A program made the translations under genes and the position numbers. A stretch of DNA of 64,000 bases. Origin: Castor canadensis (Eukaryota > Chordata > Mammalia > Rodentia > Castoridae). The stretch lies in assembly GCF_047511655.1 (NCBI RefSeq), contig NC_133394.1, positions 56,142,501 to 56,206,500 on the forward strand, written 5' to 3'. The notes under the pieces were generated by a model. That model saw only the letters and a list, made by a program, of their open reading frames with translations. It had not been told where the DNA came from and ran no database searches. Below are positions 11,333 through 23,594 of this stretch, in pieces. Positions within the stretch are counted from its first letter, which is position 1. Every line of letters begins with the position of its first letter.

Positions 11333-14300
11333 AACCATAGAAAGTTTTAAAAAAGAAATAAAATAAGGAAGGAGTATAAGATGTGAAAGAGGAACTTAAC
11401 AAAGATATGGAAAATCTCAAAAAAAAAAAAAGAATCAAACAGAAAACCTGGGAACAAAAGGTTCCTTAAATCAAGTAAAAAGTACAGTTGAAAACCACTC
11501 CAGCAGACTGTCTCTACCCTGCAAAAGGAGCCTGTGCTTAAACATCTTAAGTGGAACTCACCCAAAACGTTTCTGGTAGAGAGGGACACCACCAATTGCC
11601 ACCCAGCCAGCATATCTATCCTAAGGAGGGGTGAGACCCAGAAAAAGCCCCTGTCTATAGGGAAAACATCCAGAATAAGAGCAGCAGACTAAAACCTGAG
11701 GATTACAAATTGGAGAGGAGTGCCCAGTGCATTTACTGAATACAGAGGAAATCCATTTCTCGGCACAAGGAAGAAATATGAACTATATATAATCTCTTTT
11801 TCCATTCTGTTGAAATTTTAATTTGCCTAGCCATCTTTTGTTACATTTATTTTCTCTCCTCCACATTTGTTCTTTTTTTTCTTCCTTCTCTCTCCTATCT
11901 TCCTCTCCTCTGCTCCCTTCCCCTCCACTGTTTCTATTTCCTCTGCATAAACCAATCACAGAGTAGTCTATTATACTAACTTTATATATTACTCCCATCC
12001 TTTGTATCCTTCTGGAGACTCTGAAAATAATACCCTCCCTCACAATAACTAAATTTTACCTTTACACACATTAGGGCTTAATTACCCTATAGTCCCCATA
12101 TCTCATACCTCTTACCTCTTATCCCCCTCCTCTCCTCATCCCTCCTCCTTCTTGTCTCTCTTCTATTCCGATCATTTTTATTACATAAGTATTAGTCTCT
12201 ATGCAAACAACTTCTATTTCCTCACTACACCCCCCATTTAGAGATAATACTGCCAAAGGTATTATATACCATCTAAATACCGAGTTTAGCATTGAATCTG
12301 TGAATCTGTATTGCTAGGTTATACCTCCTGTCAATGAACAGAAAGTACACAACCAAGTTAGCCAAAGATAGAAATTAAGTCAAGGGAAAGATAACAGATG
12401 ATTAAAATTCAAACAACTGATCAACAAAACATGAACAAATTGCAAAATAGAGGCATGAGGAACAGGAAAAGAGAGGGGACTATGACTCCTCAAAAGGCTA
12501 ACAATCACAAAATAGAGGATTTGGTAGAAAGTGAGTGGGATGGAACCTGTTTCTGAGGTCAAAAGAATGATTAAGAATTTTTAAGGAGCTTAGAGGACAT
12601 GCAAAAACAACTCAGTGGGAAGACACAACTAAGTGAACTCAAAGAGGATTTAAACAAACATTAGAATGAAATCAAGAATACTATTTTTAAAAAAGATAAA
12701 TGAAATAAAGAAGGAAATAAAAATGTAAAAAAGGAACTTAATAAAAATATGTAAAGTCTAAAAAAAGAATCAAACAAATCCTGGAAACAAGTAAAACCAA
12801 ATTAAATCAAGTAAAAATTACACTTGAAAGCCACTCCAGTAGACTGGAACAAGTGGAAGATGAAATTTCAGCACCTGAAAACAAAATAGATATTAAAGAA
12901 AAAACAGAATACATAGAGAAAAGATTGCAGAGTTGTGAAAGGAATATGCAGGAACACTGAAACACTGTCAAAAGACCAAATCTATGAATCATGGGCATTG
13001 AAGAAGGACAAGAGGTATAGGAAACATAACACCAAAATAGCAGCAGAAAACTTCTCAAATCCCAAGAAAGAGATGTCCATCTAGACACAGGAAATCTTTA
13101 GGACACCAAAGAGACATGACCAAAACAGAACATATCCATGGCATATTTAAATGTTAAATGTTAAAATAATTAGCACAAAGAACAAAGAAAGAACATTGAA
13201 GGCCGTAACAGAGAAAAATCAAATAACAGGTTAACCCATCAAAATAAAAGATCTCTCAAGAGAAACATTAAGAGCAAGAAAGTCATGGAGTGAGGTAATA
13301 AAAGAAATTAAAACAGTTTCGAACCTAGGATACTCTTTCCAGCAAAGCTATCTTCTATAACTGAAGGATAAATAAAAACTTTTCATGATAAAGAGAAATA
13401 AAAACAATGCATAAACAATCAGTACTCCTGAAGATACTCAAAGGAATCCTATGCATAGATGATGAAAATAAACATGGCCATGACAGGATGAGAATTACTA
13501 AACCTCAAGAGAAGAGCAGACAAGTAATTACAGAGTAGCATATAATCAATTGCACATGCACAAACCCTTATACACACAAAACAAAAACAAACAAAAAGTC
13601 AAGAATCACCTTATAGAACCCTTAATATTAACATGAAATGTTAATGTCCTCAACTCCACCCTCAAAAGACGTCTGTTGGCAAGTTGGATTAAAAAAGGAA
13701 AGGACCCAACAATTTAGTGTTTATAAGAGACCTACCTCACAAACAGAAACAAACACTGACTTAGGGTGAAAGGGTGGAAAAAGATTTATCAAGCTAATGG
13801 TCCCTGAAAACAAACAGGAGTCACTATACTTAAAGTAGACTTCAAACCTAAATTAATTAGAAGAGACAAAGAATGTCACTTCATACAAATAAAAGGAGCA
13901 ATACATTAAGAGGTAATAATTGCTAACTTATATGCACCCCATGTTGGTACTCTCAACTTCATTGAGTGGACTTAAAAACACAGATGGAACCCAATATAAT
14001 GATAGTGGCAGACTTCAGTACTCCTCTATCACCAACAGATAGGTCATCCAACAATAACAACAAAGAAAACTCGACAAAGAAACTTTAGAATTGAATGACA
14101 CCATAGATCAAATGAACCTGACATATGTCTACAGGATATTTCATGCTGCAACACCACAATATACATTCTTCTCAGCTGCCCATGAAACTTTCCACAAAAT
14201 AGATCATATTTTAGGCCCAAAGCAAGTCTTAACAAATATAAGAAAAATGAAAACACCCCCTGGCAAACTGTCTGACTACAACTAGAACCCAACAATGAAA

Positions 14301-15100
14301 GAAACAACAGAAAATACTCAAACTCCTGGAGACTGAATAACATGTTACTCCATGATCAGAGGTTAATTGAAGAAGTAAGGGCAGAAATCAAAGAGTTCCT
14401 GGAATTTAATGAAAATGAAAGCATGCCTACCAGAAGCTCTGAGACACAGCAAAGGCAGTGCTAAGAGGAAGTTTATAGCCATGATATATATATATCATAT
14501 AGGTAGGTCTCTTATATATGTGTGTATATATAAACAGAAAGATCTCAAATAAATAACATATTCTGTATCTCAAACTGCTAGAAAAACAAGAACAAGATAA
14601 ACCCAAAACTAAGAGGAGAGAAATAATAAAAAAGGGAGGTGGGAACAAAAATCAACAAAATAGAAACCAAAACACAATACAAAGAATCAACAAAACAAGA
14701 AGCTGGTTCTTTGAAAAGAAAATAAGGTTGATAAACCCCTAGCAAATATGACTAAAATGTGAAGGGAGATTACCAAAATTAATAAAATTATAAATGAAAA
14801 AGAGACTTCACAACAAACACCATGGAAATCCAAGGATAATTAGGGATTATTTGGAAGACTATACTCAAATAAATTGGAAAACCTAGAAGAAAAGAAATAG
14901 ACAAATCTAGACACATATGAGCAGCCAAAATTGAACCAAGAGAATATAAATCACCTAAATAGATCTATGACAAGCAATGAAATTGAAGCAACAATAGTCT
15001 CCCAAAAAAGAAAAGTCCAGGACCTGATGGATTCAGTGCTGAATTCTACCACAACTTTAAAGAAGCACTAATACCAACACTTCTCAGGCTTTTCCATGAA

Positions 15101-15484
15101 ATGGAAAGGGAAGAAATACACCCAAAATCATTGTATGAAACCAGTATTACATTCATCTCAAACTGGGAGAAGTACACAGTAACAAAAAAAGGGAATTATA
15201 AACCAATCTCGTTAATGAACTTAGACATAAAGCTTCTCAACAAAATATGGACAAACAGAATTCAACAACATATCAAAGAGATCACACACCATGATCAAGT
15301 TGGTTTCATCCCAGGGATGCATGGATGGTTCAACATACTCAAATCATTAAATGTAATACTGCATATTAACAGAATAAAAGACCAAAAATATATGATCATC
15401 TCAACAACAGGTGCAGAAAGAGCCCTTAATAAAATTCAACATCCTTTTATGATAAAAGCTCTGATGAAACTAGGAACAGAATAA
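15101..15484 (+). pseudogene. L1-A ORF2 reverse-transcriptase fragment
   Basis: The 127-codon open stretch shows the L1 reverse-transcriptase segment with '[15 protein letters not shown]' (family: [14 protein letters not shown]) and an A-F/L-N-K-I-Q-H equivalent ('ALNKIQHPF'). It is flanked on both sides by stops and frameshifts. It is the best-preserved coding part of L1-A. Confidence 0.75.
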
Positions 15485-18233
15485 ATGTATCTCAACATAA
15501 TAAAAGATATATACTACAAGCCTATAGCCAAAAACAGAGTCAAATGAAAAACACTACAGCCTTGTCCTCTAAAGTCCATGAGACAGGGGTCTCTACTCTC
15601 TCCATTTTTATTCAACACAGTCATGGAATTCCTAGTTAGAGAAATTAAACAGAAAGAAAATATAAAAGGAATTCAAGTAAGAAAGGAAGAAGTCAACTAT
15701 TCCTCTTTGCAGGTCTCATGATCTTATACCTAAAAGACCCAGAAAACTCCACCAAAAAACTCCTAGACATCATAATCACCTTCCACAAAGTAGCAGGACA
15801 CAAAATCAATTTACCAAAATCAGTAGCCTTTCTATACACCAACAATGAACAGACTGAAAAAGAATATAGGAAAACAATTCTATTGAGAATTGTCTCAAAA
15901 TAACACCTAGGAATAAACAACTTAACAAAGGAAGTGAAAAGCCTCTACCATGAAAACTATAAACCACTAAAGAAAGAAATCTAAGAAGACTATAGAAGAT
16001 GGGAAGATCTCCCATGGCATGGATTGGCAGAATCAATATTGCAAAATGGCTATATTAAAATGTAATCTACACGTTCAATGCAATCATTATCAAAATTCCA
16101 CTGACGTTCATCACAGAGATTGAAAAATTACCTACAATTTGTATTGAGCACAAAAGACCATGACTACCCAAGGCAATACTGAGCATAAAGGGCAATGCTG
16201 GAGGTATCACATTATCAGACTTCAAACTATACTACAGAGCCATAGCAATAAAAACAGCATGGTGCTGGCACAAAAACAGACACGAAGACCGATGGAACAT
16301 AATAGAAGACCCAGATATGAATCCACACAGCTTTGCTCATCTGACTTTTGACAAACTCACCCAAAACATATGATAGAGAAGAGACATCCTCTTCAACAAA
16401 TGTTGCTGGAAATTGGGTATGTACATACAGAAAACTGAAATTAGGTTGATGTCTTTCACCCTGTAGAAGTATCAACTCAAAGTGGACTGTGGACCTTAAT
16501 TAATATAAGACCTGAACCTTTTGAGGCTAGTTCAGAAAAAAGCAGGGAATACACTGGAACTAACAGGCATAGGCAATGACTTCCTAAACAACTTAAATGG
16601 CACAGCAACTAAGAGAAGGGATTGACAAATAGGACCACATGAAACTAAAAAGTTTCTGCATAACAAAATAAACAGTCACCAGATTGAAGAGGCAACCCAC
16701 AAAATAGAAATTTTTGCCAGCCATTCATCAGACAAGAGAGTAATAACCAGAATATACAGGGAGATAAAAAAAACTAAACACTCCCAAAAATCAATGACCC
16801 AATGAAAAGATAAGCAAATGATCTGAACAGAGATTTTTCAAAGGAGGAAGTCCAAATGTCCAAAAAACACATGAGGAAATGCTCAACATCCCTAGCCATA
16901 AAGGAAATGCAAATCAAAATTATGTTAAGATTCTACCACACTCCTGTTAGAATGGCTATCATCAAGAACACAAAACAACAACAAATGTTGGTGAGGATGT
17001 GTAGGATCCTTCCTACACTGTGAGTGAAAGTAGAAAAACAGAGGGGATGAATCAATTCCAGTTATAATACAAATATACATGGAAATGTCACAGTGAAGCT
17101 CCCTATATCTTAAACAAAAATGTCTTTCAAAAACAGAGGTCAGGAAGGTAAAACTGGTTCTGTCTAGTGGTGTGTAACAGTAGGAGGGGCAAGGATATAA
17201 GAAAAGTTGCAGGAAGGTGAATATGGTGGAAATATGTACTCATGTATGAAAATGGAAAAATGAAACCTGTTGAAACTATTCGAGGAATGAGGAGATGGTA
17301 GATAAAGGACTATGATGGAGGAGGTAAACTGAACTATGATATGCTGTAAGAACTTTTGCAAATGTCAAAATATATCCCCAGTACAATAATAAAATATAAA
17401 AAATTTAAAATTTTTTAAAAAATGAGTAAAAGAGCCAGTGCTAACCCAGAAAGAAAATAATACTTTTAAAGAGTTTTGCTAACAAGGATCAGATAATTTT
17501 TTCTTGATTTCCAATAATTACATCATGACATCAACATATGAATCTGAAAGCTGGTAAAAATGAATGATTTTCAAGGATCCAAGATGTGACTGGGCTACAG
17601 AAGCAGAAAACCTAAGCTTCATGACTCCAAAAACCCCCCTGAGATGTTGGAGCCACACTGGGTAATTCTGACTGCTTCACACCAAAATAATAACTGCCAT
17701 CACACCAGGTACAGAAAAAAAATTCAAAGAGTGACCCCCAAATCAGTCTTTAATTGCACCTGACAGCTGCAATCTGCTGCACAGCCAGCAAGGCAGGTCC
17801 AGCCCTGGGGAAACCGTCCTCTTCCATGTCGATCATTTTTTTTTTTCTTTTCTTTCCTTTTCTTCTCCTTCCTCCATCAAGCAGAAATAAAGCATCAACC
17901 AGAATCAAATTTTCGACATCCTAAATCCCTAGCCAGTGGAAAGCCTCCCCATGCCATGTTACATTGAGAAAATCTGGCACCAGCTCCAAACCTGCCTGTG
18001 TGTCAATTGACAGAACAAACAGGTGAGTACTGCACACCACATGGAACTCCCCCATCCATCCCCAGGAACATATACCAGCACATCCCCTGGGCAGAATGAC
18101 CCTCCCCCAAACAAAACTGAATAATAAACAGTGAACTGTAATCAAACATTAACAGTGGAGGGGGTGGGTAGAAGGCTGAAACTGTACCAGAAAAAGGGGG
18201 ACAAGGCAATGAGCTAATCTCAGTGCTGAACTA

Positions 18234-18704
18234 TCAATAAACAAACACAGGAAAGGTAGTGAAGATGGAGAGTGGGTGGGTGATAAGCCACTCCCTGAAG
18301 CAGGGAATATAATGGATCACAGAGCTGATCTCTTGAGCCAGAGAGCAGCAACCAAAAGAACTGCTCTGCAAAACTGAAAAACAAATGGCGAACTGAAATA
18401 AAACTAGGACAAAAGAGGGGGCAAGTAGAACACTGAACCTGCCCCCAGGAAAGGGGGTGGGGCAAGGAAATAAACTCCCAGTGCTGAACAAATACAGTGA
18501 AAAGACAGCTCCAATGCAGGGCAGGTAGTGGATCACAGAGCTGATCTCCTGATCCAGAAGGCAGCATTCAAAACTTAACTGCCCCACCATTGGGCATTGG
18601 AGGAGCTGACCAAATAGCTGCAGCTGAAGGATAACACAGCTATCACCTGGGAAATAAATAGCTCTAACCACACTGCATGATCTGGTAAACCTACTGCACC
18701 TCAC
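18234..18704 (-). other. Antisense ORF in the L1-B 5'UTR (ORF0-like candidate)
   Basis: A 156-codon frame on the strand opposite to L1-B lies about 660-1130 bp from the element's 5' end. It contains two in-frame copies of a module, 'DQEISSVIHYLPC' and 'AQEISSVIHYIPC', from the 216 bp (72-codon) duplication, and ends 'FPVFVY'. L1-C has a matching antisense frame (41326-41703). Primate L1 has an antisense 5'UTR ORF called ORF0, but I see no similarity that I can claim to that protein. A second antisense frame (18220-18567) is also open, so composition could explain this. Coding status is unproven. Confidence 0.3.
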
Positions 18705-19231
18705 AATTTAAATTTAACTGTGGACAGAAGAACAAAACACTACTCACAAACCAGTCACTTGGCGAGACTACATCAGAGCTTCTGTTTATATGCCAATACT
18801 AGGATGGATGCCAGAGGAGTAACTATAGAACTTAAACTAATACTGAAATTCTATTGTTCCTGAACCTGGTGTGTTTTTTTAATTGTTTTTTTCCCATTGT
18901 TTTGTTTCTTTGTTGTATTAGTGTGGGTTTTTAATTTTTATTCCTATTTTCTTTTTTTCTTTGCATACTATCACCTTTACCATCACCATCTGCTAATCCC
19001 TACTCTCACCCCCTTCACTCTCCCTCCTTCTGTACTAAAATTCATTGCTCTCATTCCCATTCTTTCTGCCCCTTCTCATCCACTCTCTCCCACTACCCTC
19101 ACCCTCCCCTCCCATTCTTCCCCAACCTGTCACCAGATGACCACTCCCTCCTACACACTCACTACCTGCTGACTCATCTACTATACCAACCTAAAGACCT
19201 AAGAACATATACAGATTCCAACACAGTAGTT

Positions 19232-19972
19232 GTGGGAGATTTTAATATCCCCCTATCACTAATAGATAGGTCATCCAAAGAAAAAATCAATAAAGAAATT
19301 CTAGAACTAAATCATACAATAGATCAAATGGACCTAGCTGATATCTACAGAATATTTTATCTAACTGCTGCACAATATACATTCTTCTCAGCAGCCCATG
19401 GAACCTTCTCCAAAACTGATCATATCTTAGGGCACAAAGCAAGCCTCGGCAAATATAAGAAAATAGAAATAATCCCACGCATTCTATCTGATCACAATGC
19501 ATTAAAACTAGAACTCATCAACAAAAACAGCAATGAAAAACATGCAAACAGTTGGAAGCTGAACAACATATTTCTCAGTGATCAATGGGTCATTGATAAA
19601 ACAAGCAGAAGGAGAGAAATAATAAAAATAAGGGCTGAAATTAATGAAATAGTAACAAAAAAAAACATACAAAGAATCAACGAAACAAAAAGCTGGGTCT
19701 TTGAAAAAATAAGTAAGATTGACAGACTCCTGGCAAACCTGACTAAAAAGAGGAGAGAAAAAACCCAAATCAGTAAAATCAGAAATGCAAAAGGGGAGAT
19801 AACAACAAGCACCACAGAAATCCAAGAAATCATCAAAGACTACTTTGAGAACCTATGTTCTAATAAATATGAAAATCTAGAAGAAATTGACAGATTTCTA
19901 GATATTTATGACCATCCAAAATTGAACCAAGAGGGTATCAATCACCTGAATAGATCTATAACACAAAATTAA
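19232..19972 (+). pseudogene. L1-B ORF2 fragment: C-terminal endonuclease half and linker
   Basis: The 246-codon open stretch starts in the apurinic-like endonuclease domain ('[15 protein letters not shown]', GDFN-type motif; later '[19 protein letters not shown]' and 'SDHNALK', with the S-D-H motif that ends this fold). It then enters the linker towards the reverse transcriptase. Near 19600 about 200 bp present in L1-C is missing, yet the frame stays open. The stop near 19971 (tca-att-taa region) ends the piece before the fingers of the reverse transcriptase. The N-terminal half of the endonuclease is deleted, so the piece cannot be active. Confidence 0.8.
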
Positions 19973-20562
19973 ATTGAAGCAGCAATTAAGAGTCTCCCAA
20001 AAAAGAAAAATCTGGGACCTGATGGATTCTTTGCTAAATTCTATCAGACCCTTAAAGAAGAACACCAACTCTCTTTAAACTGTTCCATGAATAGAATGGG
20101 AATGAACACTGTCTAACTCATTTTATAAGCCAGTAATATACTCATGCCAAAACCAGAAAAAGACACATCCAAAAAGGAGAACTATAGGCCAGTCTCCTTA
20201 ATGAAAATCGATGCAAAAATCCTCAATAAAATAATGGCAAACTGAATCCAACAACACATCAGAAAGATCATTCACCATGACCAAGCTGCCTTCATCCCAG
20301 GGATACAGGGGTGGTTCAACATATGCAAATCAATAAATGTAGTACATCACCATCAATAGAAGCAAAGACAAAAACCACTTGATCATCTCAATAGATACAG
20401 AAAAGCCTTCGACAAGATCCAGCACCACTTCATGATAAAAGCTCTAAGAAAACTAGGAATAGATTGAAAGTACCTCAACAATGTAAAGGCTATATATGAC
20501 AAACTTACAGCCAACATCATACTTAATGGTGAAAAACAAAACTATTTCCCCTAAAATCAGGA

Positions 20563-21114
20563 ATGAGACAAGGGTGCCCACTATCCCCAATCCTATTCAA
20601 CATAGTCCTAGAATTCCTAGCCAGAGCAACTAAGAAAGACGAAGATATAAAAGGAATACAAATAGGTAAAGAAACTGTCAAAATATCCCTATTTGTAGAC
20701 GATATGATCCTATACTTTAAAGACCCCAAAAACTCTACCCAAAAACTCCTAGACACCATAAACAGCTTCAGCAAGGTGGCAGGATACAAAATCAACTTAC
20801 AAAAATCATTAGCTGTTCTATACACCAACAATGAACAAATTGAAAAATACATGGAAACAATTCCATTTACAATAGCCTCAAAAAAAATCAAATATGTAGG
20901 AGTAAATTCAACAAAGGATGTGAATGACCTCTACAAGGAGAACTACAAACTCCTGAAGAAAGAGACTGAGGAAGACTACAGAAAGTGGAGAGATCTCCCA
21001 TGCTCATGGATTGGTAGAATCAACATAGTAAAAATGGTTATACTACCAAAAGCAATCTACATGTTTAATGCAATTCCCATCAAAAATCCCAATGACATTC
21101 ATCACAGAGATTGA
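20563..21114 (+). pseudogene. L1-B ORF2 fragment: reverse-transcriptase palm and thumb
   Basis: The 183-codon open stretch has '[20 protein letters not shown]' and the catalytic 'FVDDMILY' (20692-20715; FADD is usual, so A is replaced by V but both Asp are kept). 'NEQIEK' and '[20 protein letters not shown]' follow, which are standard L1 reverse-transcriptase landmarks. Frameshifts isolate it from the fingers domain upstream and from the C-terminal region downstream (21136-21739). Confidence 0.85.
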
Positions 21115-21325
21115 AAAATCTACCCTAAAGTACATTTGGAAACACAAGAGAGAGCAAATAGCCAAGGCATATTCAGCAAAAACAGCAATGTTGGAAGTAT
21201 CACAATACCCAACTTCAAATTATATTACATAGTAATAGTAGTAAAAACAGCATGGTACTGGCACAAAAACAGACATGAAGACCAGTGGAACAGAATAGAA
21301 GACCTGGAGATGAATCCACACAGCT

Positions 21326-21739
21326 ATGCCCATCTTATTTTTGACAAAGGTGCCAAAACCATATGATGGAGAAAAAGACAGCCTCTTCAACAAATGTTGC
21401 TGGGAAAAGTGGTTATCCGTCTGCAAAAAACTGAAACTAGACCCATGTTTATCACCCTATACAAGTATCAATTCAAAATGGATCAAGGACCTTAATACCA
21501 GACCCAAAATTCTGAAGTCAGCACAGGAAAGAGCAGGGATTACTCTGGAAGTAATAGGTATAGGCAAGAACTTCCTCAATAGAACCCCAGTAGCCCTGCA
21601 ACTAAGAGAAAGGATAAACAAATGGGACTTCATAAAATTAAAAAGCTTCTGCACAACAAAAGAAATGGTCTCTAAACTGAAGAGACCACCCACAAAGTGG
21701 GAGAAAATATTTCCCAGCTATGCATCAGACAAGGACTGA
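21326..21739 (+). pseudogene. L1-B ORF2 C-terminal fragment
   Basis: The 137-codon open stretch matches the C-terminal portion of L1 ORF2 ('CCWEKWLSVCKKLKLDPCLS', 'KWIKDLN', 'KWDFIKLKSFCTTKEMVSK'). The Cys-rich terminal domain that follows in intact elements is reduced to broken pieces ending near 21850. Confidence 0.75.
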
Positions 21740-23594
21740 TAACCAGAATATACAGGAAACTTAAAAACTAAACCCTCCCAAAATCAACGGACCAATAAAT
21801 GGGCAACTGGACAAAACAGAACTGTCTCAAAAGAAGAAATTCAAATGGCCAAAAAACAAATGAAAAAATCCTTACCATCTCTAGCCAATAAGGAAATGCA
21901 AATCAAAACCACACTAAGATTCCACCTCACCAGTTAGAATAGTCATCATCAAAAACACCACCAACAACGGGTGTTGGCAAGGATGTGGGGAAAAAGGAAC
22001 CTTCGTACACTGCTGGTGGGAATGTTAAGCTAGTGCAACCACTCTGGAAAAAAGTATGCGGGCTTCTTAAATATCTAAACATAAATCTGCCATATGATCC
22101 ACAATCCCAACTCCTGGGCATATACCCAAATTAATGCGATTTAGGTTACTTCATAGGCACCTGCACACCCATGTTTATTCCAACACTATGCACAATACTC
22201 AAGTTATGGAAACAAGCAAGATGCCCCACAATAGATGAATGGATTAAGAAAATGTGGTATTAATACACAATGGAATTTTACTCAGCCATGTGTAAGAATG
22301 AATCTCATTATTCTCAAGTAAATGGACTGAACTGGAGAACATCATCCCGAGCATGGTTAGCCAGGCTCAGAAGACCAAAAATTGTATATTCTCCCTCATA
22401 TGTGGACTTTAGATCTAGGCAAATACAGCAATGTTGTTGGACCTGGGTCACATGATAAGGAAAGAGCACATACGTGAGGAATGGGGATAGATAGATAGGA
22501 AACCAAAAACATGAAAGTGTTTGATGTCCCCACTGCAGAGGAACTAATACTGAAACCTTAAAGGGACAGAGGTCAATATGGGAAGGGGATCAGGAACTCG
22601 TGAAAAGGTCACATAGAGATGAATCAATGTGGGTTGTAACATACTTGTGCATGGAAACAATGCTAGCAATCTCTCTGTATTGCTATCCTCATCTCAATCA
22701 GCAAAAACACTTTGTCTTTCTTCTTATTGTTATGTCTTCTCTTCAACAAAATTGGAAAAAAGGGCTGGAAGCAAGGGAGGGTTGGGGGAAGAAAAAGGGG
22801 AAAGGGGAAAGGGGAAAGGGGGAGAAAGGCCCAAACAATGTATGCACATGCAAATAAATGAGTAAAAATATTTTTAAAAAAAGAAAAAATATCCTACAAA
22901 CTCCTCATTAAACTCCTTAAATGTTAAATTATTTTACTTGATGTTTTAATGGGAAGCATAAAACTTAACAGAAAAAATCAAATATATTAACATTTTATTG
23001 GAAATCTTAGGTTTTTCTTTTAAGTAAGAATGTTTTAATGATTTACTATATCAGAGGTGTGACTGTGATTATATCTTTTCGGCTGAATCTTGTCCCTAGA
23101 AAAAGACCTACTATGAGAAGTTATGGACTAGGACTGAGGAAAACTCTGCCAATAAGCAAACTGAACTTTTGGGAAAGTGTTTTATTAATATTCTGAACCT
23201 CAATCTAGTGATGTGAGAAAAAGATAAAAGGAATGAATACCAGAAACTCGAAATTTATTAACTGATTCTCACAAGTACATTAACAAGGTTTAAAACAGAT
23301 TCCTTCACTGGAAGGGGATCAGTGTTTGGTATTGTCTCTACTATAATTCTATAATTCAAACCAGAATATGGAAAGGAATATTGGGTGGAAATACCTCTGG
23401 ATAAACATTCTTAAAGTTTTTAATACAGATACCTTATTTTAACAGTGCTTATTATATTTGTAAAACATTCCTTTAAAAAGGTTGAAGATAAATGTAAATC
23501 CAGGAATTTTCAATATCTAAGCAAAGGAATTTTTTCCAGATTATTCTAGAACATTATTCAATTCAAATAATTTTAAACTGCCTTTTAAAATTTG

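Larger units (their letters stand above)
9640..17420 (+). mobile_element. L1-A: near full-length LINE-1 with duplicated 5' end, defective
   Basis: The order is 5'UTR (about 9640-10490), pyrimidine-rich tract (10500-10880), an ORF1 N-terminal piece (11084-11332), then a second 5'UTR-like block (11508-11800), second pyrimidine tract (11810-12240) and a second ORF1 (from about 12384). ORF1 continues to about 13490 with remnants of the coiled-coil/RRM region such as 'RNMQE' and 'GIEEGQE'. ORF2 follows (about 13625-16920): endonuclease remnant at 14091-14285 and reverse-transcriptase remnants at 15101-15484 and 15718-15903. At 15701-15720 the FADD catalytic motif reads Phe-Ala-Gly-Leu, so both aspartates are lost. 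The 3'UTR ends A-rich near 17420. Many stops show it is inactive. The left boundary is uncertain. Confidence 0.85.
17577..22885 (+). mobile_element. L1-B: LINE-1 with 5'UTR and ORF2 but ORF1 deleted
   Basis: It starts near 'gatccaagatgtgactgg', equivalent to 'gatccaagatggtgac' at the start of L1-C. The 5'UTR (to about 18860) contains a 216 bp duplicated module; a T- then C/T-rich tract follows (18870-19140). At about 19165-19200 the sequence jumps from the pyrimidine tract to the middle of the endonuclease domain, so ORF1 and the first part of ORF2 are missing (about 2 kb by comparison with L1-C). ORF2 remains in large open pieces (19232-19972, 20563-21114, 21326-21739). The 3'UTR carries a G-rich tract (22797-22822) and ends 'aataaatgagtaaaaata'. 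It is the least decayed of the three long L1s. Confidence 0.88.
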
